A stretch of DNA of 64,000 nt. Source: Neoceratodus forsteri. Lineage: Eukaryota; Chordata; Ceratodontiformes; Ceratodontidae. The notes beneath the pieces were generated by a model. The model ran no database searches, was not told the origin of the DNA, and saw nothing but the letters and a program-made list of their open reading frames with translations. Shown piece by piece: positions 21,796 through 33,492 of the stretch (position 1 is the first letter of the stretch; the number at the start of each line of letters is the position of its first letter). Location of the stretch: positions 461,356,501-461,420,500 of the forward strand of contig CM028129.1 of assembly GCA_016271365.2 (NCBI GenBank), read 5' to 3'. Both the position numbers and the translations under genes were made by a program.

Positions 21796-22429
21796 CAGCT
21801 CCCAGAGTATCTCCCAGGACACACAGAGTATGGTTCCCTGCCGGTGGCAGATTGCTGCAAGAAGATCCTGGCTGGTGATGGACTGTCCACAGAAAATTAG
21901 CCTCCCCTGGACCATCTGGTGTTGCACCACCACAGCAATGGCATCCTTATGATCTATGGGGGGAACACAGAACACGTATTTAGTGCCACAGCCCACCCAG
22001 GTACAGTCCCTCCCACTCCCCAGGATGGAGTGGCCGCGCATGCCAGATGTTGGTAGGACCCTTGCACAGGGCCTCCTCAACACAACGCACATGGCAGACC
22101 AGTGAACTGCAGTGCAACAGTGCCACACAGTGCATGGGGTGTGGCACAGTGAACCAACAATGTCAGCAAGTGCATTCAGTAGCTGATGCTAAGGAACATG
22201 TGGCCATGTCACCCACAGCGTATGAACCCAACAACTGCATGCCCCATGTGTGAAGGTCCAGTGGTGGCCCCGTATGGGCACCGATGGGTGCCCACAGTCC
22301 TGAACAGACACACTGGATGGGGATCAACACACAGGAGCCATGCGTACAGCGGAGATGACACATGAGGACATAACAGCAAGCTATGTGTGCGAGGTCATGA
22401 CACGTGCATGCACAAACAGCATGCCAAGG

Positions 22430-22655
22430 CTCACAGTGGTTGATGTCCCCCCCTCAAACCCATGATGTGCATCACTAGCAGCACACTTACCTGATGCTTG
22501 GGGTGGTACGCCTTGCAGTGTGCCAGTTCTGCCTCCATTTGCTGCACCTCCGTCACCCATTTGCCATTTGGCAAGGTGCTGGGCCTGGCGCCACTTCTCC
22601 CGACCTGCAAGGGGGACACAATGGGAAAGGCACCAAGGGCAGCATGCAGGACCAC
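22430..22655 (-). pseudogene. Possible exon of Myb-like protein
   Basis: A minus-strand frame includes VGRSGARPSTLPNGKWVTEV and MEAELAHCKAYHPKHQ, which looks helical and basic. It lies downstream of the SANT-like fragment on the same strand, so it could be a later exon of the same accessory gene. I do not recognise a domain. Confidence is low. Confidence 0.3.
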
Positions 22656-22918
22656 AAGCCGCTCTCACCCCCCAAACCAAGTGGCACAACAGGGACACGA
22701 TGCATCATGGTGCAGCACAATGCGTGTCCTGGTAACAGGCAACACACAAAGGGGACCAGCTTGGACATGGCAACACCACTGTGGGCCACCATTTCACCCA
22801 GGGCCTAACACTGGCATGCACAGTGCCATAGGCCTGGACTGGTGACCGTGTTCATGGACACCATGTGGGCAGTTGTACCTGCCCCTGCTGGACACATGAA
22901 ACCCCCCAGTAGCTGGCA

Positions 22919-23248
22919 CTAAATGCATGCACACAGCACATATGTACCTGGGTGTGGCACTGACCCCCTGCTGGCCTGGTCACACAAGCAGCCAAGCCTG
23001 CCTGGGTCCCTCCTTCGCAGGTCACCATAGTGGTGCCGACACTGTTCCCTGGACTGTGTGATGCCTGCACATTGGGTGAGTTGCTCTGCCACCCAGGCCC
23101 ACACCTAAGCCCGTGCCTCATTCAGTGCCTCTGCCCAAAGAAAATGGCCCACCAGTGGTGCCACAATGTCTACCAGGTTGGCAAGCTCAAAATCACTCCA
23201 GTTCAGGGCACGTGGCCTGGTCCCCTGAGCTCTGCTGGCACGTGCCAT
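22919..23248 (-). pseudogene. Myb/SANT-like DNA-binding domain fragment
   Basis: From an ATG at 23,248 the minus strand reads MARASRAQGTRPRALNWSDF, then ELANLVDIVAPLVGHFLWAE, a TAG stop at codon 48, and in the same frame VWAWVAEQLTQCAGITQSRE and QCRHHYGDLRRRD. The spacing of Trp residues and the final CRHHYGDLRR helix fit a Myb/SANT (trihelix-type) domain as found in the DNA-binding partner protein of PIF/Harbinger transposons. That partner is believed to bring the transposase to terminal repeats. The in-frame stop makes this copy non-functional unless read through. The short length and lack of a nearby transposase leave the source element open. Confidence 0.6.
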
Positions 23249-23640
23249 GGTAGTTTCTCAGTGCAGCAGCAGGTGTTGCTTGCAGGAGGTCACTGTGAAG
23301 TGTGTGGCTAGGCCGCACAAGATGTACAATAGGCCAGCCATGGAGTTACCTGTATGGTCTGCACATGCGCCATAGGGATGCACAATAGCTGCAGCACGGT
23401 GCAGCACTGCACATGTGCAGTGATGAATGGCATGGCAAGAGGACAGGGTCATGCCCCCATACAACACACATGCATGACCATGCAGAGCCACCATGTTGTG
23501 AAGGTCAGGCAATGCCACATGTGTGGCCTTCCACATGGTGCAGTTCCTTTCCCATACGCTATTCATGTCTACTGCACATGAGGACTGTAGACGAGTGTAG
23601 GATGGATAACACAGATACAACTGTTTAAGTTTTAAAACAC

Positions 23641-24420
23641 ACCTTGGTGTGATATTTATTCAAACTTAAAGATAGGCAAACAAAAATATAAATCAAAATA
23701 AAACGCAAAAATTCACTACATCCAGTATTTGCACAGTTCTCCCCCTGTCAATACAGGTATATTACCTCTGTGTCTGTATCTGGCTACTTCCCTTATGTGG
23801 CTCTTCCTATTACCATTACCCAAGCTCCACTGAAGAAATATCCTCAAGGAGTAGTATTTATAGTGAACACAGGCATCACCCGACCTGGCCCTTAAACTAA
23901 ACATACAAATATCTACCTCTATGGTTTAACAATCAGGAAGGATGACCCTGGTATTAGTACAATGTAATCAGGAGAAACATGTAAGCTAACTTTAACATGT
24001 GGATTTTATACAGGAAGCCTAATTTGTGCTGTGCATGTTTAATTACACCATAATGAGCTTTAGGCTCGCCCCTTTCTCTTGAAGTGACAGCTCTGCATAA
24101 TATAAAAACAGCCAGGTTAGGGCTCTGTTTTCCCTATACTGAAGGGTGCTCAGCTCTCCTAGATGTAAAGTCTGGCCTAAGGTTTTTGGTAGAGCAAGGA
24201 ATAATGGATATTTGGCTAACATGCTTGTTGCAGGGAAAAAAGTTCAAACACCTGTTTAAATACATAGTTTAGTAGTTTACTGTAAGTGTTTGTAGTATAT
24301 ATAGTAATGTTACAGCCTAGCCTGTATTCTGTCTGACAAGTTGATATTTGACAAAATGAGCAGCTGTTTAAACTGCAAAGGAGTAGCCTGTCTGCCACTC
24401 ATTTTTATGTTGGTGTGCTT
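23641..24420. other. No gene recognised
   Basis: AT-rich spacer between the Myb-bearing block and the inverted hAT-interior copy. Only frames of about 60 codons occur and no element motif was recognised. Confidence 0.5.
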
Positions 24421-24574
24421 GCACAGCTAACATCTTGGGGTAGTGCAGCTTTGGAGGTGCGGTCGCTGTTGGGCGAATGCAGGGCTCGCATCAGTAGGTG
24501 AGTCCCTCATTCCCCAATCAGCCTGCATACTGGTGCCACACCATGCATACATAATGTGGTGAGCACATCTAAGA

Positions 24575-24623
24575 AAAGGTCTGCTGCAATCCGAGCAAAG
24601 TTCGTCAGACGCAGCAGACCTTT
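24575..24623. repeat. Hairpin with perfect 13-bp arms
   Basis: AAAGGTCTGCTGC at 24575-24587 and GCAGCAGACCTTT at 24611-24623 are exact complements around a 23-nt loop, at the GC-monomer end of copy B. Confidence 0.8.
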
Positions 24624-24689
24624 CCAAGACATCCCCGCCGACATTATGAGCATGACGGCACAGTGGCCGCCAAACTGTGGACTTTGGGG

Positions 24690-24975
24690 GTGCCCAATTT
24701 CTCTTTTGGTTACCCCTGCCCCTCTGTATGTGCCAATGGGGGAGCCCACTCCCCATCGGCATAAATCACCCCCCCATTGTTAAATGCCAAGGGGGGTGCC
24801 CAATCCCCCTCGGCTCGGCCCCCCCCGCTTGTTTTGTGTGCCGACAAGGGTTCCCAATCCCCATCAGCATAATATCCCCCCCATGTTGTGCGCTAATGAG
24901 GGTGCCCAATCCCCTGTCAGCTACAGACCTCCCCAACAGTTAGATGGCATGCTGGGAGCCCACCCCAGCATGCCA
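24690..24975 (-). repeat. GC-rich tandem units of copy B
   Basis: About four short units share GGGTGCCCAATCCCC and CATCGGCAT words at roughly 60-65 bp spacing, ending with the palindromic GGCATGCTGGGAGCCC and CCCCAGCATGCC. They are complementary in orientation to those at 56.31-56.62 kb. Confidence 0.7.
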
Positions 24976-25259
24976 AATCTCTTAAAAAAAAAAACTGTCC
25001 CGCGATATCTAATTTTTTTTACCTGTAAAATGAAAAAGGTCCCTCGTAGTCTCCATGCCCCCCACCTGCACCCACCCTCTACGCACCCTGCCTCCCCACA
25101 CCCCACCCCATACTTACTTCTAGAGTCCTGCTTGCGACTATGTTCGTTGGACAGGAACACGTCTGCACTCTTCAAAGCTGACTGTGAACTAAAAAAGTGC
25201 CGGTAAGCTGTATAATGGAATAAATAAGGTATTTTCAACTTTGCTGCATATCTCAGGCA

Positions 25260-26280
25260 TTTTTGGTAATTTTGGCCCTGAATTTTCAACGTGGGGTTTT
25301 TGGAACCCCTCCTCATGAATTCTTGCACTGTCATGGCATTATTTGGTCCCAAAAGGTGATTTTGCAGTCACTGCATGGAATCACCTTTCAGGGCCAAGTT
25401 ACAAAATGACAGTGCCACTGTTCATGGAGCTCTCAAAAGCCTATGTTGCAAATTTGGTGGGAAAAATCCATAAAATGACTGTTCTACAAGCATGCATTGC
25501 ACAGTTGCTATACACGCTCATAAGTTAGCGAATTCGCAATATTTTCACACCAGATTCTCAACATTGGCATTTTACCACACCTTCTTTTGAACCATACAGC
25601 TATCATTTTTCACATCTGGCCGAAATGTGTTTTCACACTTCTGGTGCAGAACAGCGCGGTCGCTGTGCAAAATCAGTGTTCGGGACACATTTCAAAAATG
25701 ACACTGACACTGTTCATAAGCAGAGGTCCTAGAATGCCTATGTTGAAAATTTGGGGACGAAAGTCAATTAAATGAGTGTTTTACAAGCATGCATTGTGCA
25801 GTTTGCACGCACGCTCGTGACTTTGTGAATTTGTAATAGTTTCACTCCAGCTGCTCATCATTGGCATTTTTCCATGCCTCCTTATGAACAGTACACCTGG
25901 CTGAAATGTGTTTTCACAAGTCCTTCGCAGAACTGCACAGTCGCTGTGCAAAATCAGTTTTTGGGACAGTTTGAGGAAATGACGGTGACACTATTCATAA
26001 GCAGAGGTCCTAAAATGCTTATGTTGAAAATTTGGTGCCGAAAGTCCATACAGTGACTGTGCTACAAATGTGCATTGCCCAGTTTCCATGCACCCTTGCA
26101 ACTTCGTCAATCTGCAATATTTTCATGCCCCATTTTCACCACTGGCATTTGTGCGCACCTCCTTATCAACAGCCCAGCTGCCATTTTTCACAGCCTGCCC
26201 AAAACATGTTTCCGCAGCTGTGTCGCACAATGGTATGTTCGCTGTGAAAAATCACCTTTTACAACACATTGACAAAATCA
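25260..26280 (-). repeat. ~290-bp monomer array of copy B (three-plus units)
   Basis: Repeated words include AAAATGACAGTGCCACTGTT, CATAAGCAGAGGTCCTA, ATGTTGAAAATTTGG, ACAAGCATGCATTG and TGTGTTTTCACA. The monomers are inverted relative to those at 7.69-8.32 kb and 54.98-55.9 kb. Confidence 0.75.
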
Positions 26281-26350
26281 AAGCACTGTGCGTCTCTAGC
26301 TCCACCACTGCCAATGCCAGCGCGACAACATTCGGCATTGACAAATGTTT

Positions 26351-27065
26351 GTTTTATATTTTTGAACATAGTCAACACTGTTAGCAGGAGCAAGAAATCT
26401 TTATGCTAGTTCCTAATTTGACTCCCGCTCGGGTTATCTCTTATTGTGCAAGTTTATTTATTTAGGAGACAACCAAAAATAAATTTATATACTGCATATT
26501 TAATTCTCATCCAGTTTTTTATACCGGGAAATGCTTTGGGGATTATTGTACTTTCCTTTTAGCAAGGTGCATATCCCAATGTAACCTACTATTATTGGGT
26601 CATTATTATTTAAAAAAAAACACACTGCACAGCTATGCATTTTATTTCATTTTAAGGCATCACATCCCTCCTTTATTTTCAAACAGGATAGACCTTCAGT
26701 GTTTTATTTTTCAAATAACCATGGCTATAGCCTAATCACTTTAGGCACCATTGGTTCTTTTATACATTTCTGAATGCACTCCATATATATAGATGTCATT
26801 CTTATTTACTTTGGCATACCTTTTGTGCCTTGCCCCTTTTGTTTAGGCACATTCTCTCTAGGGTCCCCAGGAAGGAAACAGGAAATGTGAATGATAATAG
26901 AAGCAGTGTAGGAATAAGTATAGAAGATCATAGGACAGGGTTACAGTAAGTGGCCAACGCACCATAACCTGAAACAAGAATAGATAAAGAAAAAGAGATA
27001 CTACTGCACAGTAGGTTTTTAAGGTAGAAAAATATAGAAGAACAGAGAAAAAGTTCATAGGACCC
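26351..27065. other. No gene recognised
   Basis: AT-rich sequence between copy B and the Harbinger element. No domain, SINE head or terminal repeat was identified. Confidence 0.5.
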
Positions 27066-27569
27066 TACCTTTTTAACTAAGGTGGAGCACAAGTCCACCA
27101 CAAGGACAACATGCTGCGGTATGCATGATGCACAAGCCAAGACGTCAGCCATGTGCGACTTCGCAACATGGTGACAATATGGCCTAATGTGCATGCATTT
27201 GAAATACTCCATGTGGAGATGTGCTCCTCAAATGGATGTGTAGCATGATGTGAGATGGGCCAGGCGCTAATGTGCAATATTCAGCCAGCATATGCAAATG
27301 ACCTCATTGCCCAGTCCTGGCCCAAGTCCACATGTTTGCATCTCATTACAGGCAGCACGGCTCCTCATTTGCATGGGATGAGATATAAATGGGCCTTCCT
27401 GCACCACCCCTCCAGACAGTTGACCGATAGGAACTGCATTCTTGGAGATGAGTGTTTACATTTTGTTTGCTACAGTGTGTGTTACACTGCATCCAGCATT
27501 TCCATCACACCATGCCACAGATGCTGTGCCTGTGCTAATGTGTGTCCCTGTTTGTTCACAGGCACCAGT

Positions 27570-27812
27570 ATGGCAGCTGAGTAGGGGAGGAAGAGAAGGC
27601 AGCCAAACTTTACCAATGATGAACTGCAGGCACGCTTGGAGGCATGCCTCCTGTGTGAGACCCTCCTTACTAGCAAGATGGGTACCCAGCAGGAGTGGTA
27701 ACAGGGCTGGGAGGAGGTTGCGCTGGCAGTAAACACCAATAGGGTATACAACAGGACACCCCAGGAGTGCATGAAATACATAAACAGTGAGCGCTTCGTG
27801 GTCAAGGAGTGA
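27570..27812 (+). pseudogene. Myb/SANT-like protein of PIF/Harbinger, exon 1
   Basis: An 81-codon frame opens with ATG and reads GRKRRQPNFTNDELQARLEA, then LLTSKMGTQQEW, WEEVALAVN and RTPQECMKYINSERF. This is the trihelix/Myb layout of Harbinger accessory proteins: a basic N-terminus, an acidic first helix, conserved Trp, then RTPQEC-type recognition helix. In family members this protein binds DNA and helps transposase reach the nucleus and terminal repeats. Two in-frame stops (codon 5 TAG and one after QQEW) inactivate it. A CR1 inserted about 20 bp after the end of the frame separates it from possible later exons. Confidence 0.65.
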
Positions 27813-27829
27813 CTGGCAGTATTGCATAC

Positions 27830-29010
27830 ATCCAAGAGGGCTTTCGACACTGTTCCACATAGAAGATTGATAAATAAGCCGGGTAGTGTCGGGGTGGATC
27901 AGAAGTTGGTCAACTGGGTGGCAAACTGGTTGATGGGCAGAAAACAGAGAGTGGTGGTAAATGGTATACAGTCAGAAGAGATGCAAGTCACAAGTGGGGT
28001 ACCTCAGGGATCAGTCCTGGGGCCAGTCCTCTTCAATATCTTCATTAGTGACATGGCAGATGGACTAGAGGATAAGACTTGCCTGTTTGCAGATGACACC
28101 AAGATCTACAACAGAGTAGATGATCCAGATGGGGTGGGCAGAATGAGAAGAGATCTGGATAGACTAGCAAAATGGTCAGAAGAGTGGCAACTGGGATTTA
28201 ATGCAAAGAAGTACAAGATCATGCCCATAGGGAAGAGAAACCCTGAAGCCACCTATAGGCTGGGAGGGGAGTTGCTGGCAGTCACAAAGGAAGAAAGAGA
28301 TTTGGGCATCATCATCACCAATGACCTGAAATCATCCAAGCAGACCTCTAAAGCAATAGATAAGGCTAGGGGGATGTTAGGGTGTATTAGTAGGGGTATC
28401 ACAAGTCATAAGAGGGAGGTAATAATCCCTCTTTACAAGACACTAGTTAGGCCCCATCTGGAGTACTTTTGTGCAGTACTGAGGCCACACCTTCACAAGG
28501 GCATTAACCAAATTGAGACAGTCAGAGGCAGCAGCAAAATGGTGCAGGGGCTGCATCAAAGACATATGAGGACAGATTAATGGAGCTCAATATGTATACC
28601 CTTGAGCAAGGAGGAGAGAGGTTATATGATCAAAACATTCAAACACCTTAAGGGCATAACAAGGTGAAAGAGTCTAACATGTTTAAATATAAGAAAAATA
28701 GCAGGACAAGAGGACACAGCATGAAGATTAGAGGAGGTCGATTAAGGGAATGTAGAAATTCTTTTTCACAGAAAGATGGTGGATGCATGGAACAGCCTAC
28801 CTCAGGAAGTGGTGGCTATGAATATAGTGCAGGGCTTCAAACAGGCATGGGATAGGCATAAGGGAGCAATACAGATGAGTATAAATAGATAGACCACTGA
28901 CAGAGCAAAGGCCAATGGCACATTTATAAGGTAGAAAAAGAAATGGGCAGACTGGATGGGCCTTGCGGTCCTTATCTGCCATCAACCTCTATGTTTCTAT
29001 GTTTCTATGC
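27830..29010 (+). pseudogene. CR1 LINE, RT to 3' end (5' truncated)
   Basis: A long frame (to about 28,580) carries the CR1 RT from block A onward: [47 protein letters not shown] (intact FADD), MPIGKRNPEATYRLGGELL and KTLVRPHLEY. After a frame change it continues with the ORF2 C-terminus and the CR1 3' UTR (GGGCAGACTGGATGGGCCTT) ending in TTTCTATG units at 28,990-29,009. The 250-codon open run suggests a relatively young copy. It is inserted in the Myb-like gene of the Harbinger element and shares subfamily wording (NWVAN-L, RKQRVV-NG-QSEEMQVTSGV) with the nested CR1 at 47.1-48.7 kb. Confidence 0.92.
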
Positions 29011-30430
29011 TACTGGGGGGGCCCTCCACAGCTCCTTACCTGTCAGCATGGGAGGTGATGGTTGCCAGCACCCTGAGCCCTACTGCTGTGGAAGGTGTCC
29101 CTGTTGGTGGCTTCTAGATGGGAGGTGGCCCAGCACTGCACTGTGAGTATGCACATGGCTGCTACTGATGTGGGCTGTACATGTATGCCATGGTTGTGCT
29201 TGTCAGACCACACCACTGTGTACCCAAGATGCCCAGGCTGCATGCTGCCAGTGCCTGTCACTGTCATATGCCAACATACCTCTTTAGGTGTTTTAGTGCT
29301 GAGCCTGTGTAGTGCAACATGGCAGAGGCAGCATGCCCCTTGTGTGCACGGGCACTCATGACACACACTACACACTGGGCCATGTGTGGCTTATGCATGC
29401 ACATCCCTGTGGCAACAGTGTGTGCCACAGCAGAAGGCCCATGGAGAGGAGGGCACATGCAAGCTGCCTGGTGCAGTCTGTCTGCTGTGGCAGTGTTCTA
29501 CAGTGTCCTCTTGGTGTGCACACACACAGGTGGACATGCAGCACACATGCCCCTGTGGCATGTGGACAGTGTGAATCACACAGGTGTCTGTGACCCATGT
29601 TTCACCACCAGCACCCATGTGGCACACATGCACACCCTCTGTGTGCTCATGGCACACAACACTGTGGACCTGCAGCACTGACCATGACCTTCTATTCTGC
29701 CCTGCAGCTCCATTGAACCTCAGGGGTGCCGCTGGGTCCAGGGCCAGTGCAGTTGGACAGGAGGCAGATGATCCAAGTCCATCAATGTCTGCCACAGTCA
29801 TGGCCTGGAGGAGGGTGAGGCAGCACATGGTTTGGGGGTATTACTGGGGCTGGCTGATCCTGAACCCCTGTGCAGCCTTGGCTTACTAGTCAAACTACTC
29901 ATGCTGGCTCTGGCCATGGAGGACGATGATGATTCCACCCAGCTGGTGGACACCATCCTTGACACTGCCAATGTCACTGTGGGCCTGGATGGTGTACAGA
30001 TGACAGCAGGCAGCAGTGACCGTCCTGGGCCATCACATGCACCCCCCTCAATCTCGCCACATGCCATCCACTGCCACGATGGCTGTGGTTGACCAGGGGC
30101 GTGGTGCCTCTGTGGGGCCTGGGAGCAGTGCTGCCAGTCAGCAGGGCACTGTGCAACAGCAGCAACCTTCACAGGCACATGGCTTGGCTGGCACAGGCCC
30201 ACTGTGCCTGTCCACACACATTCCCCAGCCCAACAGCAGCCTGTTGTGCAGCGTTCACAACTTGGTGGATGTAGCACAACAGGCTGGTCCACTTCCAGCC
30301 TATCAGCAGTTTTATGTGATAAGGGTGAGTTGTTTAGTCACAGACCAATAAGAGAGACTAAAACACTGTCCCAAGTCACTAGAGTGAGCAACAACAGATA
30401 GACCACTGCAAACAGCAATGGTCAGTACCT
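29011..30430. other. Interior of Harbinger element, no firm exon
   Basis: TG/CA-rich sequence with many overlapping frames on both strands. One plus-strand stretch at about 29,832-30,092 (LVKLLMLALAMEDDDDSTQL, then VDTILDTANVTVGLDG) has protein-like composition and may be an exon of the Myb-like protein, but this is unproven. Confidence 0.4.
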
Positions 30431-30439
30431 TCAAAGTAG

Positions 30440-30650
30440 AAAACAAAAAAAGAAACACATTTTATCCGGGGGACTGTGCCCCCGCACTCCCAACTTAAAG
30501 ATTCTTAACTCCAGGGAAGGCGGACTTAAAAAAAAACAAAAAAAAACTCCAGGACAAACATAAATTCTATTCTGCCCCAGGACCCAAACCCAGGTCTTTC
30601 AGCTCCATAGGCATTGGCTCTAGCCACTATGACAAACTGCCAGTCCAGCA
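30440..30650 (-). repeat. tRNA-derived SINE, copy 1
   Basis: On the minus strand the head reads TAGTGGCTAGAGCCAATGCC (A-box like) and, about 35 bp on, GGGTTTGGGTCCTGGGG (B-box like). A body with oligo-A stretches follows and ends in GTGCGGGGGCACAGTCCCCC. A second copy with the same layout lies at 36.29-36.54 kb. It is a pol III-type SINE, not a functional tRNA, because no cloverleaf can be completed. Confidence 0.65.
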
Positions 30651-30762
30651 AGTATTGGCCATACTATTCCTCATATCTTTATCTAGCAAGTGCAACTCAC
30701 TACTACACTAGCTCTAACCTACTCTTCAGCATTTTTCACCACTTGCTCTTCTTACAGGTGGT

Positions 30763-30801
30763 ATTATTGAGTTGCTCAAACTGAGCTGCTCAATAATACA
30801 C
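30763..30801. repeat. Hairpin with perfect 11-bp arms
   Basis: GTATTATTGAG and CTCAATAATAC are exact complements around a 17-nt loop, inside the Harbinger element just before the helical frame at 30.81 kb. Confidence 0.6.
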
Positions 30802-30810
30802 GATCACATT

Positions 30811-31140
30811 ATGGCACAACCCCATCAGCCACATCCACAGGATATGTCCCCTGCTGACAGGCTGGATGAGCACACCCATCTCCTGTGGAACTCCGTGGAG
30901 GTCCAGGTGTCACAAAGGGAGGCTATACATGGTCTACAGGTGCAGATGGGTCTCATGGATTAGCATGCAGCTGCAAGGCATGCACAGATGCTAGGTGAGG
31001 TTCACCTTCTGCGGGCGGACATGATTGCAGAAATGCAACTCACATAGGCAGACACAGCCGCATGCCTCAACAGGATTGTGCAGGCCATTGAGGTGGGCTG
31101 TTCAGCCCTGGCACCCTGTGGCCACAGGAGTACCCATCGC
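30811..31140 (+). pseudogene. Possible C-terminal exon of Harbinger Myb-like protein
   Basis: A plus-strand frame reads MAQPHQPHPQDMSPADRLDE, then HLLWNSVEVQVSQREAIHGL and, past a TAG near 30,961, MLGEVHLLRADMIAEMQL and LNRIVQAIEVGCSALAP. It is strongly helical and heptad-like, as expected for the C-terminal oligomerisation region of Harbinger accessory proteins. Two in-frame stops break it. The link to exon 1 depends on splicing that cannot be shown from sequence alone. Confidence 0.4.
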
Positions 31141-32002
31141 ACATCACACAGTGCCTCCAGCACTCCCACACCTCTGTGACACGTGGCCACCTTGTTGCAG
31201 ATGCTGTCCCCTGTTACTGAAATCCTCAACACCACTGGCAACAGTTTGGGATTCAGTGCCCCCAACACCGCATGCACCCGGTCACATTCATATGTGTCAA
31301 CACCATTGGAGGTCAAGGTGTTGCCCCTTGTGGCAAGTGACCATTCAGTGGTGTCGCCTTGCCTGAGCATGGCCACCCATGTGTCCAGGCCATTGTAGCA
31401 GGCACTGATGCCATCCTGCTGCTGCTGGCCTGGCCATGATGCCCTGTGACCATTGCTGCTGTTGCCATCAGCCTGCACTGCCCAGGTCCATGTGCACTGT
31501 TGAATGCACAAGCCCGTGATGACCCTTTCCCCATTGATTTAAGTTGTAACTGGGCCATGGGTGTTGGGCATGGTGTTGTGAAGTGTGGCATGAGTATGAT
31601 GAGTGCAGCCATGGCTGTCTTCTGTGCATGTGTGCTGGCAGTGTTCTCTGATCCATGCCAGTACCCCACATGCACCTGTGTCCCTCCTGGTATGTGCGCC
31701 ACTGCAGTGGATGTCTGTGCATAGTCCTGTTCACACGTCTGTACATGTCGTGGCATCTGTGCATTGGCCCCACACCTGCCCATGAGGTGCCCTGAGGGAT
31801 ACCCCCTGTGTGTGTGTCTGGCAGCCCTGCCAGGACCCCTCTGACACTCACCTATGGTTCCCGAAGTTCTCCTCCACAATTGTGTCCCCGTGCTACTGTG
31901 TCATAGTGGCCAGCTGTAGGTCCCTCCTGTCCATGTGTGCTGCAGCACACACTACTAGTAGTCCCTCATCTTCTGAGCTGTCGCCCTCCTGTGCCTGGAC
32001 AA

Positions 32003-33492
32003 CTATTCCATGGTCAATGGCCATGTTGTGGTGCATGCAACAGGCCAGGAATAGGCCACAGGCCTTGTCAGGGCTGGGCCACAGGCCTTGTCAGGGTTGT
32101 ATTGTAGGGCATCACTGGACCTGTCCAGGCATATGTACCTCATCTTGAGCATGCCAAACACACGCTCCATGATGTTGCGTTTTGTGATGTGTGCCTCATT
32201 ATACCTCTCCTCAGCTTCAGAAGAGGGCCACAGTATGGGGGTGAGCAGCCAAGGGTGCAGGGAATAGGTGCTGTCACCTGTGGGGGGGGAGTACAATGCA
32301 TTAGTGTCCTGCAGGTGGCCATGGTGTCCAGCACACACACCCTAAAAAAGGAGTCAGATGATCCTAGATGTATTGTAAAGTGGTTTCCTGACACAGGGCA
32401 CAAGCCTGTGTCTGTCCACCCAGTTGCCTTGTCTACATACCCTGCCTGGTCATGCCCTGGCACACCTGTGGGCACCCTCCCAGCTTCTGTTGTGAACTGC
32501 CACTACATGCATGGCATACCAGCACACTGTTCTGTGCTGCACAGCCTGTTGATTCCCCTTGCCTGACCTGTTCATCTATGGCACCCTGCCCTGCCCCAAG
32601 CACAGGTACAGCCCCAGGGCATGTGTCATTTACTGCCCTGTCAACTGTGCCTGCTGTGTGTTTTCACACGCAATGCCACACCCCTGGTGGACCACCCCCC
32701 CACCATCCTCCAGTCTGTGGGCACCACCATGGCAGTTTGCACATGCACAGTGTTCCCTGTGCATGTTGGTCAGTGCATGTTCCCAGTCCCCCCCTGCACA
32801 GCCACCAGCAGTGCTGCAGGACACATTGTGGATGGCCACTAGGTATCTCCCTGTCTCAAATCAGTGGCATAGGTCTGATCAGTGCCAGATGTAGGCATCA
32901 TATGCACTCCCAGGGTCTATGGCACAGACATTGCTGATGTGCCCTGTGGCATTGCACACCACCTGGCAGTTGACAGAATAGTATCCCTTGCAGTTCATGC
33001 ATGTGTGACCGTCAGGGCCACGTGGTGCCCTGATTAACACATGGGTGCAGTCAATGTCCCCTAGCATGTCGGGAATACATGCCACCCTGTAGAACTGCTG
33101 CATTGTTCTGTACACTCTGTCTGTGTGCTAGGGAATGGTATGAACTCCATAGCATGGGGCAGCAGGGCAGTGAGGAATTGCATGAGGATACGGGACATGG
33201 TAGATTGTGTGATACCGGTAGTGTCACCCACTGGTATCTGAAAGGTGCCCATGGCAAGCAAGCATAGTGCTGCTGTGACCTTTGTATCCACCAACATGGC
33301 ATTACTCCTGTGTGCTGGTACCTTCAGGTCATCATGGAACAGCTCACAGAGCTGTCTCAGAATCACCCTGTTGAGACGGTCTGGCCCACGATCTCTGTGT
33401 TGGTGAGTTGTTCGAATGTGACACATGCACAGTACCATCAGTGTTGGGTGTACCACCTGTGGGCCCTTCCTCACCCACATTGTTCTTCCCAT
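32003..33492 (-). pseudogene. PIF/Harbinger DDE transposase (HARBI1-like)
   Basis: Minus-strand blocks follow the HARBI1-type order: TAALCLLAMGTFQIPVGDTT, GITQSTMSRILMQFL (helix-turn-helix-like start), MLGDIDCTHVLIRAP (first catalytic D), YYSVNCQVVCNATG, DPGSAYDAYIWH (second D), then STYSLHPWLLTPI and RYNEAHITKRNIMERVFGML (catalytic E). All three acidic residues are present. Between the second D and the PWLLTP block lie about 500 bp without homology, probably an intron or insertion, including a ~60-bp CR1 scrap. A frameshift lies near 33,120, and a 20-bp tandem duplication (GGCCACAGGCCTTGTCAGGG) at 32,057-32,098 disrupts the C-terminus. The enzyme would cut and paste the element with 3-bp target duplication; this copy cannot. 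Confidence 0.88.
32342..32402 (+). repeat. CR1 endonuclease micro-fragment
   Basis: About 60 bp (GATCCTAGATG, AAAGTGGTTTCCTGACACAG) closely match 35,630-35,690, where the sequence is part of a CR1 endonuclease frame (ILDALQSGFLTQG). Here it sits alone inside the transposase region, truncated on both sides. Confidence 0.6.

Larger units (their letters stand above)
19930..23640. mobile_element. GC-rich decayed element with Myb/SANT fragment (possibly PIF/Harbinger-related)
   Basis: Base composition changes sharply: this block is CA/TG and GC rich between AT-rich flanks near 19.9 and 23.64 kb. It contains a Myb/SANT-like reading frame on the minus strand, another protein-like exon, and a 685-bp tandem duplication. 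Myb-like accessory proteins are typical of PIF/Harbinger transposons, and an authentic one lies 4 kb downstream. No DDE transposase, terminal repeats or target duplication were found here, so the class is inference. Confidence 0.5.
24424..26350 (-). mobile_element. Inverted partial copy of hAT interior (copy B)
   Basis: Read on the minus strand, the order is: segment matching 7225-7280 (26,345-26,285), ~300-bp monomers (26,280-25,260), the spacer with CAGCTTACCGGCAC and GCAGACGTGTTCC (25,250-25,100), AGTAAGTATGGGG (25,120), then GC-rich monomers (24,970-24,690). This is the order seen in the 6.6-19.7 kb element and at 55.0-56.6 kb, which makes the arrangement a real family structure. No terminal repeats or target duplication were found, so the copy appears truncated at both ends. 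Confidence 0.75.

Noticed and set aside
29043..29828. Overlapping Cys/His-rich frames on both strands
   Set aside because: Simple TG/CA-rich composition inside the Harbinger element; no consistent domain and equal openness on both strands.
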